Source: Pararge aegeria
Taxonomy: Eukaryota > Arthropoda > Insecta > Lepidoptera > Nymphalidae
Reading direction: 5' to 3'
DNA length: 64,000 nucleotides
NCBI RefSeq assembly: GCF_905163445.1
Contig: NC_053183.1
Span: 4,774,001-4,838,000, forward strand
The first letter of the stretch is position 1, and the number at the start of each line of letters is the position of its first letter. Below the pieces are notes generated by a model. That model was not told where the DNA came from. It searched no databases and saw only the letters and a program-made list of their open reading frames with translations. The position numbers and the translations under genes are program-made. This document shows, piece by piece, positions 32,485 through 43,945 of the stretch.

Positions 32485-33364
32485 CATTCGAAAGACACAT
32501 GATTTTTTCTTTACCTAGACTTTACGTGGATTCCATCTACTGACTGAGGGTGAGATTATATAGCCAAATACCATAGGTTGTAGTTCCGTCTATAGGGGGT
32601 TTCATTTTAAGGATTGACGTTCTTCAACCTTAGGACTCAAAGTCAAACAGAGAACAGACTCGAACCGCACCCCGATGATTGTGTAGCTGACATGTTGGTG
32701 GACTTAGTCTAGATAAATCGTATAAATAATTATTTGATCAAGGTTTTTATTAATGCACAGCGTGTTTATAAGTTTTCTAGAAATATTTGCATGACTCAAC
32801 TATCGTACCACACAATCTTCTACTATTTTTTGTTAAAAAAACACAAAAACAGGATACGATTTTTACAAATTTATACGAATGTTCTAGATTGTATCACTTC
32901 TCTATCTAGTTTTTTTCTCTTATATTCCTCAAGGTCAAAATAACATAATTTTCCCCAGAATTAACTATTGTGGTACAAGTTATTTCACAATACTTTAATG
33001 AATCCCTTCACAATCAACTGCCAACGTCAGTATACATTTTTTTGTCCTATTTGGGAAATCTAGTAGAGTTGCTCTTATATATTATCTTATTTTACTTTAG
33101 GATTACGCAAGACTGGGCAATAAACATATTACAGCACAAAGAGTGTGCGGTTACAATGTTCCTTTCAGAATTCAGTTAAGGGTTTTTAAACATTAAAGGA
33201 TTGGAATAATACTAAGTTCGTCTTAAAATAAATAATAATATTATTGACGTGTAACCTACACTGTTATCATTAAAAGCTATATTGCTTATGCACTATTACT
33301 ACAGCGTCAATTAGAAAACTCGTATCAGTGTTTCCGTAGCAACACTGATAAAATTTCTTTGCTC
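32485..33364. other. AT-rich non-coding DNA
   Basis: Two + frames of 69 codons are rich in Phe, Leu, Ile and Lys, as expected from AT-rich DNA, and show no motif. No gene called. Confidence 0.45.
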
Positions 33365-33369
33365 TTTGG

Positions 33370-33422
33370 TTCATTCCTACATGGAGTTCTTGCATGGATG
33401 AAGAACTCCATGTAGGAATGAA
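33370..33422. repeat. Perfect 22-bp inverted repeat, 9-nt loop
   Basis: TTCATTCCTACATGGAGTT (start of the 22-nt left arm, 33,370-33,391) pairs perfectly with 33,401-33,422 around loop GCATGGATG. Pairing continues outward through CTTTGG and CCAAAG with a two-base bulge, giving a stem near 29 bp. Confidence 0.9.
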
Positions 33423-33430
33423 CTCCAAAG

Positions 33431-34640
33431 AAGAAGCCACGTTTCGACGTGACTTTTTCTATGGAATGATTCCTTTACTACTTGAAAGTTTCTAGATTCT
33501 AGATTCTTTGTATAAAGATCGGGCTGGATACCACGAAGTTACCAAATGAACCGTGCAGCAATGAGTAACATATTCGATTGCTAATCTGTTTTCCTTTTAG
33601 TGTAAGATCCGGTATAAGAAATGTATACCCCCATCTCTTGTTTATGAGGGAGCAGAAATTCATAGCCCTCATAAATAACATATATATATATATATATAGG
33701 GTATATTATACTGGATTCATGCTTCTTCGCGTTGGGCGTGTATGTTTGTCTCAGTATATGGTTCTTAGATACTATAATAATATACCTACAAGATGGCACT
33801 CAGATAGTTTTAACGTAAGAATTTAAAGTGTTTATTATTTTATTGATCTTCAAGGAGCCAGGATCGGGCAGCTGGCTAAGGGATACATATAGATTGCAGC
33901 AAATTTTAAAACATTGTTTAAACTTATGCATTGTAAGATTTACAATATGTTATATTAATTTAGCAGTTTAGCACGTCTCGCGACGACATTGTCAGGGACG
34001 GTTAATTTCCACGGTTTATTTGCTTAACTGCTTTGCGTTTGACATTTTTCAGCTGTAACATTTTACTTAAGTACGCAATGTTGACTTTATACATTTTCTC
34101 AAGACAAAAGGTAACAAGATTATTAGTTATAATTGTAATACTTAGTAAAAAAGTTATCTTTGATTTTTTCGAATAGGGACATACTTTTTTTATAATATTT
34201 ACATTTTACAAGAACTCTCATTTCTCATTTTCGTTGTAAAAACTTAAAAGTCGATGTTTTTTTTCATAATATGAGGAATGTGAAAATTGCAAAAGAAATG
34301 ATAAAGCTATTGAAGAATTTACAAGTAGAGCTCTTTTATATAATACCACACTTGTCTAAGTAACTATACTTGTAATTTTTGATTCACTTTTTGGCTATTA
34401 CATTGTTCGAGGGGCAAGGAAAAATAGCTTATATATTATCCTTTCAAATGGACGAACAAATTCACCCTTCAATATTAAATTCTTCATCACACTATTTCCT
34501 GCTGACAATAACAATAAAGTTATATTATAAGAGTTATTCCTTTCTCTTCATCAATAGCATATGCACCACGTTATATCAGATATTCTAAGCAGACTTAGAG
34601 CATCAGCGTATACTCTAAGTAAGTTTATAAATACCTATGC
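33431..34640. other. AT-rich DNA with a short TA run
   Basis: A (TA)n run at 33,680-33,699. No gene. Confidence 0.4.
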
Positions 34641-34905
34641 ATACAAGTCAAAAGTGTGTTGTTTGTTTGTTACCAGTTTAGTTCAAACACTTCACCGAAC
34701 TAGGAGAAATTTTGCATAGGAATATCTTGCATCCTAGGGACGTAATAGGTTTGTACTAGGGTCGTATATTTAGTATATTTATACTTTTTGTCAGTGATAA
34801 CATATATATTTAGCAATCCTTAAATGTTCGATATCTTAAGCTGCTTTACGAGCCGGTGGTAGTCTAAGACACAACAATTCTATACTTTTAAAGTGCTTGT
34901 TAGTA
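34641..34905 (+). repeat. Helitron-like interior, then LINE-2 3' scrap
   Basis: 34,648-34,755 (GTGTGTTGTTTGTTTG, CACCGAACTAGGAGAAATTT, GCATCCTAGGGACG) reads like a Helitron interior. 34,850-34,905 (GAGCCGGTGGTAGTC, AAAGTGCTTGTTAG) is a degraded LINE-2 3' UTR. Confidence 0.4.
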
Positions 34906-35329
34906 CAGTATCATTCTTATTTTTAGAGAACATTTATAACAGAACTCCATCTATGTAAAAAATAAATACGAACTAATTATGTTGAATGTACTTATTTACT
35001 CGAGTAAATTACGTGAGAATTATTTATTGCAATCTATTTGCTAGATATGCGCTGGACAATGGCAAATATATGCAATTTAAATAATTTATAACGCGCAACA
35101 GGAGACATAGGTAAGCGCCGGCTTATTTTAGCTCTGCTCGTAAACAATAAGTGACGCATCTAAATAAATGGATAAGGTAGCAATTTGTTCCGTCACCTTC
35201 TGAACTAAGCACGGCCAAGGTGCAACGAGCGTTTTCAGACACGCGTCGAAATTCGTAGACAATAGATCTACTAACTGTCTTATGAGATAGGAAGCCTGTG
35301 CCCACCAGTGACTGTGGATTTATTTATAC

Positions 35330-35622
35330 TTTATTTTATTATTAAAAAAAAAAAAACAAAAGATGGCCTAATTGCTTGGTAACGATCTTTGCAAGGATGC
35401 TGGTAACGCCTTATCTCTTCCCTTAGATTAAAGGATTTCTGGAATCTGGATGGAACTTGAACGCAATACTTATTGGTTGGAGGATTTGGAAAACGAGCGT
35501 AAATTATAAAGGTTCTATTATCTTGCATCTTTAGAAGAATTCCAGGTCTACAAGGGCTGTAACGCTCTACCCATATATCGAAATCTACTATCTGACTTGA
35601 GTTCAACCGTATATTATTCATT
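35330..35622 (-). pseudogene. Degraded LINE end (ATTC family) with 96-codon frame
   Basis: On the - strand the frame beginning at 35,621 encodes FDIWVERYSPCRPGILLK and SRFQKSFNLREEIRRYQ. Its 3' part, GCAAAGATCGTTACCAAGC followed by AATTAGGCCATCTTTTG, is a diverged version of the TGGCAGAGATCGCTATTAAG, GATAAGGCCGCCTTTTG end seen at 16,070. A T-run and an AATAAAATAAAG signal follow. I therefore read it as a LINE end; whether the frame is the ORF2 C terminus or translated UTR I cannot tell. Confidence 0.4.
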
Positions 35623-35667
35623 AAAATGAGCTTTACTTATGAAAATTTAGCAAAATATCCTAACGTT

Positions 35668-35710
35668 TTACATTACCAGCGAAAGGCTCGACCTTTCGCT
35701 GGTAATGTAA
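35668..35710. repeat. Perfect 19-bp inverted repeat, 5-nt loop
   Basis: TTACATTACCAGCGAAAGG, loop CTCGA, then the exact inverse at 35,692-35,710. Confidence 0.9.
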
Positions 35711-35719
35711 GTAAATGTA

Positions 35720-36925
35720 ATGAGAATATTGTAATAGAATACCTAACAATTTTTGGACTGACCCAAGAATCGAACCAAGGACATCGTGTACCGTAGTGTA
35801 ATATCATAAGCAATAGACCTACGAGTTTTTATAGATACACATAGCTTAAAGTAATAGTAGAATTAGATAACAGGCTACTGAAACAGAATTTTATGTTGAA
35901 ATCGGTTTAATAAATTTTGCTGTAGTAGACAGCAACTTCTTGCATTATTTTATTATTGTACTCTCAAGACAGTTTTGTCTGTAGTCTACAATTTGTTTTA
36001 TTAACATGATAGCTTGCTCGCGTAATGCAATAACTTCGTACGAAGATAAATGATGTAATATCTATAGTCTATACGTACAAAGAAAAATTTACCAATTTTC
36101 TTTTTTTTAGCTGTTTACAGCAGCCTTATGTACCCAGTGGATTTGCATGCTATGTTCGCATCGAGAAGGCACAATTGTATACATATGCTAAATAGTGCTA
36201 TAGTTTAAGTTAGAGTAAGCAGTTGATTGCCAGTTTTGCGAACTAAATAAAAATTAAATAAAAAAAATATGTCTGACTAAAGCAAAAGCATAGAGTGGTT
36301 TAAAAAAATGTACTGCGAAAAATCATACAGTTAAACTATTGCTAAATTAGTTAATAAATATATTAGTATCCATTAAAATATCGTAGTCACATATAAACGA
36401 AACAGACTTGATTCGAATGGTTCTCCAATCAACTTTCTTCTTTTCTAAAGCCTCCATTAATCTATAGGCAAAGTTGCGGGTACTAATAAATTAACTAAGG
36501 TTAACCTCCTAAAATAATATATTCCATCCCGCACTGTTCTATAAACTTGACACACTTGAATCAGAGTAGGTACCGTTAATGGTTATGGTAGCAAATTGCT
36601 CTTATCACAGCCTTTTACAGCTTAAAGATAACACATGTTTTCGGTAGTTAATGTTATATGGACGGACATTTAGATAAGGGGCACTATTTTTTGGAAATCA
36701 CCTATGATAAGGCTTTTTCTATGACCACCATATAACTTAATGAAACTACGATGGCGGTTTGAAAATAACGCGTGGTTTTTCAACAAGAGGCTGTGTTTAT
36801 GAATTTATTGTAACTAGTGAGAGTAATAGGACCCTATGTATATTGGAAGCTCTCTTACCTAACTTGTCTATGGTTCTTGTCACCAGGTGTAGTTTAATAA
36901 TTATAATAACCGAATTTATATTATT
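35720..36925. other. AT-rich non-coding DNA
   Basis: Nothing recognised. Confidence 0.4.
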
Positions 36926-36928
36926 GAC

Positions 36929-37185
36929 GGCCGATTGGCGCAGTGGGCAGCGACCCTTCTTTCTGAATCCAAGGCCGTGGGTTCGATTCCCACAACTGCA
37001 AAATGTTTGTGTGATGAACATGAATGTTTTTCAGTGTCTAGGTTTTTATATGTATATTATAAGTATTTATGTATATTATTCATAAAAATATTCATCAGTT
37101 ATCTTAGTACCCATAACACAAGCTACGCTTACTTTGGGACTAGATGGCGTGTGTGTATTGTCGTAGTATATTTATTTATTTATTA
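36929..37185 (+). mobile_element. tRNA-derived SINE, GGCCGATTGG type, copy 1
   Basis: Box A TGGCGCAGTGGG at 36,936-36,947 and a perfect box B GGTTCGATTCC at 36,980-36,990 form an RNA polymerase III promoter. The body has GTGATGAACATGAATGTTTT, TATTCATCAGTTATCTTAGT, ACCCATAACACAAGC, and ends in a TTTATTTATTTATTATT tail. Nearly identical to 43,679-43,945, so the family has been active fairly recently. Short frames on both strands across it are not genes. Confidence 0.85.
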
Positions 37186-37317
37186 TTCTCATCTGTCAAG
37201 GCTTACGAGTCCTCTTCTAAACTTTGCGATCCACTGAATCGGTGTCGAAACTTTACGGCGTCTAACGTAGTTAGACATCACATAATCGTTCGTCAAACGT
37301 ATTTTTTAACCTAAATC

Positions 37318-37388
37318 ACTAGGCATCCGGTTAAGGCGATTCGCTACATAGCGATCTCTTCCAGGCAACCAATAGCGCAAAACAAATA
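37318..37388 (-). mobile_element. LINE 3' end fragment, ATTC family
   Basis: GGCGATTCGCTACATAGCG and TCTTCCAGGCAACCAATAGC, the inverted form of the 16,055 end, without a clear tail. Confidence 0.55.
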
Positions 37389-37502
37389 CAGAAAATAGGT
37401 ATGTGGTGCCTATATACACATATTAGTAGGAAAATATTGAATAGCTTGCTCTTACGGGAAAGTAAAACTAACTAACTAACTGAGAGTTCTACATAATGTT
37501 TG

Positions 37503-37625
37503 ATTGGGTTGCCTGGCAGAGATCGCTTTTTAGCGATAAGGCCGCCCATTGTACCTGTGTTTTATTGTGTTGTTTTTGTTTATAATTTAATTTCTGTTAG
37601 ATGTACAATAAAGTGTATTTTCAAT
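37503..37625 (+). mobile_element. LINE 3' end, ATTC family
   Basis: GGTTGCCTGGCAGAGATCGC, TTTTTAGCGATAAGGCCGCC, then TGTACAATAAAGTGTA. It lies opposite in direction to the copy at 37,318. Confidence 0.65.
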
Positions 37626-37990
37626 GTTCTGAAAGGTGTGTGATGTCTACCAATCCGCACTGGGCCGGCGTTGTTTTTTTTTATGTTTATAGATGAGCCC
37701 TTGACTGCAATCAAACCCGATGGTAAGCGATGATGCAGCCTGAGGTGGAGCGCGCTTCCCTAGAAGATGCCTGGAAAATGGAAGTTGGAAGGGCATTCTA
37801 GATCCTAGCGGTGCGGATCAGAAACGAAGATGCGAAGCGCTTCGTACGCGTCCACGGTATATCGACCACGTAGGGATGCAGATCCTTAGCGTGATGGCCT
37901 ATGGCCTCAACCCCTTCTCATTGTGGGGGGAGACCCGTGCTCTGTAGTGGGCCGGTAATGGGTTGATATTGTGATGATGATGATTTATTA
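37626..37990 (+). mobile_element. SINE, GATGATGATG-tail type, interrupted
   Basis: The left part ends in CTACCAATCCGCACTGGGCC GGCG (spaced); the right part resumes with GATGGCCTATGGCCTCAACC, TTCTCATTGTGGGG and a GATGATGATGAT tail. The intact order is shown by 19,050-19,165. About 210 bp of foreign sequence separates the halves. Confidence 0.7.
37673..37885 (-). mobile_element. LINE 3' end nested in the SINE
   Basis: On the - strand it reads GGATCTAGAATGCCCTTCC, TCTAGGGAAGCGCGCTCCAC, GCTGCATCATCGCTTACCAT, GATTGCAGTCAAGGGCTCAT and a poly-A run (poly-T on the + strand at 37,674-37,681). This resembles Jockey-type LINE ends of Lepidoptera. No clean target duplication longer than about 4 bp is seen. 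Confidence 0.6.
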
Positions 37991-38399
37991 AACATTTTAC
38001 ATTTATTATACATTTTAGTATATTAAGTAATAACTTTATCTAACAAAATGAGTCGTAGACAAAGGGTCTATAGCTCAATTTGTTAAATAATTAAAATTTA
38101 CTTTTGTTGTTATAATTACAATATTATTCGGGAAGTACCTACTTAATGAAAAATGCATGAGTCGCAAGGAAGTCTGATATAATGCCCATAACGATTCGTG
38201 TTTTCAATTATAACGTGGGAATAATAAACAATGGATAAATTACTAATGAATGGCCTGAAAAAACTTGGTAAATTATAAATGAATTAAGACACATACTAAG
38301 TAGGCAGTTAATTGAAGACTCGATATCCTGACAGTTATTGTTGGAACGAGGTGTGAAGGTCATAATTTGGAACTAGTATATATTTTTACTACACATCTG

Positions 38400-38588
38400 T
38401 TGGCTTTGGCCGTGGCTAGTTACCACCCTACCGACAATGGCGAGCCGCTAAGCGACTGGTGTTCCGGCGCAATATCGCGTTGAAACCAATTAGGGGTATG
38501 ACTACCATACACCCTAACAGAGTAGCCCGCTACCATCTGAGACTTCATCATTACTTCCTACCAGGTGTGATTGCAGACAAATGCTAGA
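38400..38588 (+). mobile_element. SINE fragment (CCTGGCGCAACGG type), body
   Basis: GGCTTTGGCCGTGGCTAG, GAGCCGCTAAGCGACTGG, TTCCGGCGCAATATCGCG, ACACCCTAACAGAGTAGCCC and GTGTGATTGCAG in the family's order. Confidence 0.6.
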
Positions 38589-39189
38589 AATACGCTAAAG
38601 GCAATACGCTAAGAGTGTGCATAAGTTTTTATTCATTAATTAGTCAGGTACTATTTTTCTGAAATACCACTCGGAAGGTTCTTACATTTATGTTTTAAGG
38701 GTATAAAAAAATTACTGCTATTTTTCTTGCTGGCTTTTCTTCAATAGAATATTTCATTCACATTTTGAACAGGTGTCATAGAAATGAATTAAAATAAAAG
38801 AGAAAGAACCAAGCGATTAGTTTCTCGGTAAATCAGCTTTTTGGTAGTAGAGTTACTGGAAATAGATTTTACGTTCCAAAAGTGCATGTAAAAAGCTAGA
38901 ACTGAACGAATTTGTAACATAAAACTTTCTATAAGGTGCCTACCTACGTCATTTCGGTTCGCAATGCAAATCGTCAGGCTAATAAACTTGTATTACAAGA
39001 AAGAAATTGAGGCTGATTACTCGGCACGATCGGCGCTTACAAGAATTCATAAACCTGTTTTCATTATTCGAGCATCGCACTTGCTTGCGTCTTACTTTTT
39101 CCAAGTTAGTTTATTAATAGGTATTCACCACTTCAAAAATAGATTTGTAATTAAAATACGCCACTTCGCATTTCAATTATAATAATGTC
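38589..39189. other. AT-rich DNA with a LINE-2 scrap
   Basis: 38,815-38,895 (TTTCTCGGTAAATCAGC, GTAGAGTTACTGGAAA, CGTTCCAAAAGTGCATG) is a strongly diverged LINE-2 3' UTR. No gene. Confidence 0.4.
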
Positions 39190-39370
39190 TTAATTATTAC
39201 AAATGAGAAAGGCTGTATGTTTGTATGTTACCTAAGTTTGGTTCGAATATTGCAACGATATTGGTGAAATGCGACTATAAATATTGGACATGCAGATGCT
39301 CCTGCTTTTCGTGGACTATATTAAGGAGCAAATTAAGCTTAATTTTCATAGAAGAATTTTTGCAAGTTAC
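39190..39370 (+). repeat. Helitron-like leader joined to foldback-family end
   Basis: 39,199-39,250 (GAGAAAGGCTGTATGTTTG) resembles a Helitron leader. 39,290-39,362 (CTCCTGCTTTTCGTGG, AGGAGCAAATTAAGCTTAAT) matches the end of the repeat at 57,905-57,945 and 40,960-40,985. Confidence 0.4.
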
Positions 39371-40445
39371 TCTTAAGTTAGTTTTCATCCTGTAAGGCTA
39401 GCATGCGCACCTCAAGAAAATTATGTCTAACCATTATCCCGTCTATCTCGATAGAAAATATACGAGTAACGGGTAGAGATAAATACCTCGTGGCAATCTT
39501 GCTAGCCCTACTGAAGATGGAAGAGGATATTGTTACCCTAGTTAAGCACCGGGGAATCTGATTGAAAAATAGCCTGTTTTAACTTATGCCCGGTTACGCA
39601 GCTAAACCGTCGCGGGCAATACCTAGTGATTCATTAATAGATTATATTTTCCTACTGAGTTATAAATAGCTGCACTCTTCAAAAAAAAAACATTTATTTC
39701 ATAAATTCATTTATGTAGGAATAGTTTATAAGTTCATTAATAAATCATTGTTTTAACAATCGTGGAAGTAGCGAAGCCTGAGTTAACGTCCACTAAAAAC
39801 CAATTTCATTTATTAGTATTTTATTTGACTTTATTATTCCTATACGGTATACCATAGATAAATAATCGGTGAGTATCTTTCGTATTAACTAGACGACTCA
39901 AAGAATTTAAAAAAAAAACCTTGCTAGCAGGTTGCAAGAAATTCCTCTTTATTCTGGTATTCGTGTGATAATCATATAATGACAAAGAAACCAAATTTAC
40001 ACATATGAATTTATAATAAAGAACAAAACGAATATATAATAAAGAGAGTAAAAAAAAACATTTATAATATACTATCAGGTAATTCTTAGATAATTATATC
40101 TGCTGTATTTATTAACTCCAAAAGTTAAAACACTATTAATGTAATCGTATTTTAATAAAAAGTATATTGTATGTCTTACCTAAATATACTTCATTAGATA
40201 AGTAAACAGTTAAAATAATTCTAAAACATTTTTGAAGATAATTTCTTTGATATGTATCGCGGTTTCTAGAGTATAGTCCGGGAGCTCAAATCGTAAGAAA
40301 TCAAAAGATCTCAGCGATGTTTATTGTGTTCGCCACATATTGTAAGAGTTCACATCAGATGGTGTCGAAGTTATATCTCCAAGCTAATTTTCATTGAGTT
40401 AAAAAATCATTGGTTATTACACCCACCTAGGCACCTAGAGGTTAG
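39371..40445. other. AT-rich non-coding DNA
   Basis: 39,585-39,635 (TGCCCGGTTACGCAGC, CCGTCGCGGGCAATACCTAG) resembles a Helitron 3' end. Otherwise nothing recognised. Confidence 0.4.
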
Positions 40446-40510
40446 ATGTTTGTTTAGAGATGAATATACCTTCATCTATTATGAAGGTATATGCATCTCT
40501 AAACAAACAT
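40446..40510. repeat. 30-bp inverted repeat, 5-nt loop, one mismatch
   Basis: Left arm 40,446-40,475 begins ATGTTTGTTTAGAGATG; right arm 40,481-40,510 ends CATCTCTAAACAAACAT; loop CTATT. One internal mismatch (A opposite C). Confidence 0.9.
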
Positions 40511-40899
40511 TTGGCAAACAGTTAACGATAAAGTGTGTCAGACAAACACAGTCTCCGAACGCGAGGTTGAAACAATGCCTGTAGGCTTATCTTACGCTAC
40601 AACTACTGTATTTTTACTACCGATAAGAGCTGAATAAATTATCCAGCCACTTCGCGGCGCGTTCGTAAAATATGTGCGGACCTTCACGCCTTAATAATTT
40701 ATATGCTTGCTTTTGTTAGTCATTTAATTGTATATTAACAGATGTTATTTTTCTCTCCTTTTAACCAACCTCGACAGGTTTTTTAATTCGACACGTACCC
40801 TACCTACATAACGTACAACTAGTAGGTTTAATTATATTACTAAGCGAGGCACGTTACTTCGTCTATGTACCTTTCCTGCATCATAGTATCACATGTCAC

Positions 40900-41105
40900 A
40901 ATACTAACTGTTTTTGTGCAATTTAAAAAAAAGTTGGTGATAAAAAATTCCGTGAAATTTGCTATATTCCGCGAAAAGCAGGAGAAAATCTGTATAATTT
41001 CTTGACTCTTTGTACCACACCGAACAAATCTTCGGCAATGTATTCTATACGCACGTTTCGCTCCGATACCGGACATCCGAACCTCAGGAGAATGGAGATG
41101 TTGAC
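40900..41105 (-). repeat. Foldback-associated repeat, copy at 41 kb
   Basis: On the - strand: AGTCAACATCTCCATTCTCC, TGAGGTTCGG, ATCGGAGCGAAACGTGCGTA, TACATTGCCGAAGATTTGTT CGGTGTGG (spaced), then CTCCTGCTTTTCGCGG. It matches 57,774-57,945 in order. The 78-codon - strand frame here is repeat sequence. Confidence 0.6.
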
Positions 41106-43678
41106 TTGCTCTTTAGGTACAATGAATAATTGACACTTAAAATTATAAATACCGAAAGAGCAAGTGATATTAAATTGAAATTAAATAAGAACGCACTCTT
41201 TTATTGCCATTGCGAGCCAGGGGATAGAATTCATTTTCGTTTTTAGAGTAGTATGGACAGAATATAAATTAAATTAGGCAATTATTTTACATATTGTTCT
41301 AGCGTCTATCGCATCGTTTTGCTAACAAAATAATTTAATACATAGTGTTCTATTTACTAAGTAGGCATCTTAGCACATCTTGTACGATCAGCCGTGTTCG
41401 AGTTCGACAGGCGCTTCATAAATTTTTTATTGATATTTGTTAGCGTATTCATTCGAATCCGAACAAAATTGTATCAATTCAAATCAAATAACAGATAATT
41501 GCCTACCTATTAATAACGATTGTGGATAAGTATCACGTAAGTATTTAGCAATCGCAAAAAATAGGACAATGTTACAAACCAAACAGATACGAAGAGATAC
41601 GCTCATTAAACATGTTTATATTTAGATAAATATTGATATTCAGAAGTCATGGCTTCTGGAACCATTAAAGTGGAAGCCTGTTTAATAGTTTTCTTTTAAT
41701 TATTTAGAAGTATTGAAACTAGCAAATTTTTGACATAAGATTTTTTTCTGTTGTAGAGATCTTAATATATAAAAACGAGATAAAAACGAAATAAATATTA
41801 CTATTGTAATTATTATATGAGTAAGTGCCTTCAAATTCAAACGTGAAATTAGAATCGGGCCTCAATTTCTACTACGAATGTCATAAAAAAATCCATAATT
41901 AATAAATAGTTTATATAAGTATTTATAGACTTCTTAAGATGTGGTGGTTTTCCATAATTTTATCCGTTACTTAAGTATGAATTTCCTCGTCGCTGCGTTA
42001 TAATAAGATCACACAAGTAAGTCATACCAATTATAGGTTAGGATTAAAGTAACCTAGAAGGTTTTTCAGATTTGGAATTTTAATTCGTTCATTGCATTTA
42101 ATTGATAGGTTATAACGCAACTTTAACATTAAATGTAAAGATATAAACATAACTGAATCCGGGCCGATAGAATAAAACCTACGTATCTCAAATAGAGGAA
42201 GCATTCTACTTATTCTTAGTTAATATTCCTCACAGAAACCTCATTTTCGTAACTACAAGATATATTGTGATTTAAGGACCAGAGAAAGCATTTGGCATTG
42301 CATCGCGCACGCAACATTAACGATTTGACTGTATGCCAATGGGGTTAGGCTTATGCCAATTTGTGAAGGTTTTACCTAGATCCTACGTTGATATCTTGAA
42401 ATCCTTTTTTAATGATAATTTCTTACAGATTACTAGCTTTGAACAAGTGAGTTAAATGGCATTTTAAGTGAGCATAACTTAATAAGCGAAATAAACTTCT
42501 TATGAATTAAAAAAAATATCAAACATGAAGAAAACTAAACTGTAAATGACTTCTTTAGTGCGAAAGTAAAACTTAGTTATTGTAGCCCGTCCCTGAAGCG
42601 AGAAAACCGTCCTCACAATTGAAATGAAATTGTTTTTGTGCTTCCGGTTTTAAATTAGCAAGTGTGTAGAATAGGTAGAATAATGCAAACCAAGAAAAAA
42701 TCGTACAGCTTATCGACTTATAAAAAGTTACGTTGTCAGTGTAGTATGTTGAACAGTTCGTGAAATACCGACAAAAAGAACACGAAAGCGGGTAGTCAGA
42801 TTCTGCCCGTGACATCCAACTTGACATCTGGTACCCCCGCATTCCCGCCGTGGCCACGATCCATGCAACTAGGTCGAAATATCAACAAAACCCAAAATAT
42901 TATCGTGGTATGTACTCGTTCAAGTTTATTTAAGAAACCTTATTAAATATTTAGTAAATTTAATTATATTTAATTTACTTTTATTTAAATAAAAACCTTA
43001 AGAAATAAATAATCAATTAAGATAATAACTTTTATGAGATATTTTAAGCTTAGTTAACAGTTAATGAAAATACTTTTAACAATGGATTAAATTAAATCAT
43101 TATTATGCATGTTACGGAGTGTGTTATTTTGACAGATTTGTTTTGACGGCGAATCTTACCTCCTCAAACAAAACATAATGTAAGAAGACAGTTTCATTCT
43201 TAAATTCCCATCCTTTCCGTTTTAGTTGGTAATTCCCGATTTACTGCGATTTCATTGACATTTTGGCTTGGATTTACATAATATATCTAAGTTAAGCGAA
43301 TTTGATTTTATTATGCTAGTTAAGTTAGGTTTATTCTATTCATGAATAGATCGTGCCTGAATTATTACGGTTTTTCCAACAACGTACAGTTCTTATAAAA
43401 CGTGATTCAGACTTGAGATAGATTATAAAGCCTATATTGAGTCTAAAAGAATTCCATTTCAATATTCTAGGTAGTAGGTTTATTTCCATCTATGTTCTGC
43501 ATGTATGCCACTTCCTTTCTCTACATCGACTTTTATACTTACGCACATTACTCAGAATTTAACCTGTGCTGTGATATTTTCCACTTTGTAATTTTATATG
43601 GAATATAGCTTTTGCCCGCGGTTTATTATTATTAAACTCTTTATTTGTATACCACAACATTAACATATATAGATAGAC
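41106..43678. other. AT-rich DNA, one GC-richer patch unassigned
   Basis: A patch at 42,770-42,870 is richer in G+C and lies at the start of a 94-codon - strand frame (42,857-42,573) beginning MATAGMRGYQMSSWMSRAES. Only the first third looks protein-like, no donor in a useful position is clear, and I recognise no family. Elsewhere nothing. Confidence 0.35.
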
Positions 43679-43945
43679 GGCCGATTGGCGCAGTGGGAAG
43701 CGACCCTGCTTTCTGAGCCAAGGCCGTGGGTTCGATTCCCACAACTGGAGAATGTTTGTGTGATGAACATGAATGTTTTTTAGTGTCTGGGTGTTTATCT
43801 ATATATAATAAGTGTTTATATATATTATTCATATTATAATTATTCATCAGTCATCTTAGTACCCATAACACAAGCTATGCTTACTTTGGGGCTGGATGGC
43901 GATGTGTGTATTGTCGTAGTATATTTATTTATTATTTATTATACA
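43679..43945 (+). mobile_element. tRNA-derived SINE, GGCCGATTGG type, copy 2
   Basis: Box A TGGCGCAGTGGG at 43,686-43,697, box B GGTTCGATTCC at 43,729-43,739, then the same body and TTTATTTATTATTTATTA tail as 36,929-37,185. Same strand and orientation as copy 1. Confidence 0.85.

Noticed and set aside
35331..35621. 96-codon - strand frame as a novel host gene
   Set aside because: Its end resembles the AGAGATCGC...GATAAGGCCGCC LINE end and is followed by a T-run and AATAAA; kept only as a LINE remnant.
36929..37000. Possible tRNA gene (boxes A and B correctly spaced)
   Set aside because: No complete acceptor stem, and a long non-tRNA body follows; a second nearly identical copy shows it is a SINE.
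36759..37237. Overlapping 74-108-codon frames on both strands
   Set aside because: They lie across a tRNA-derived SINE; the sequence recurs at 43,679 and has Pol III boxes.
43559..43847. 61- and 68-codon - strand frames
   Set aside because: Same SINE, second copy.
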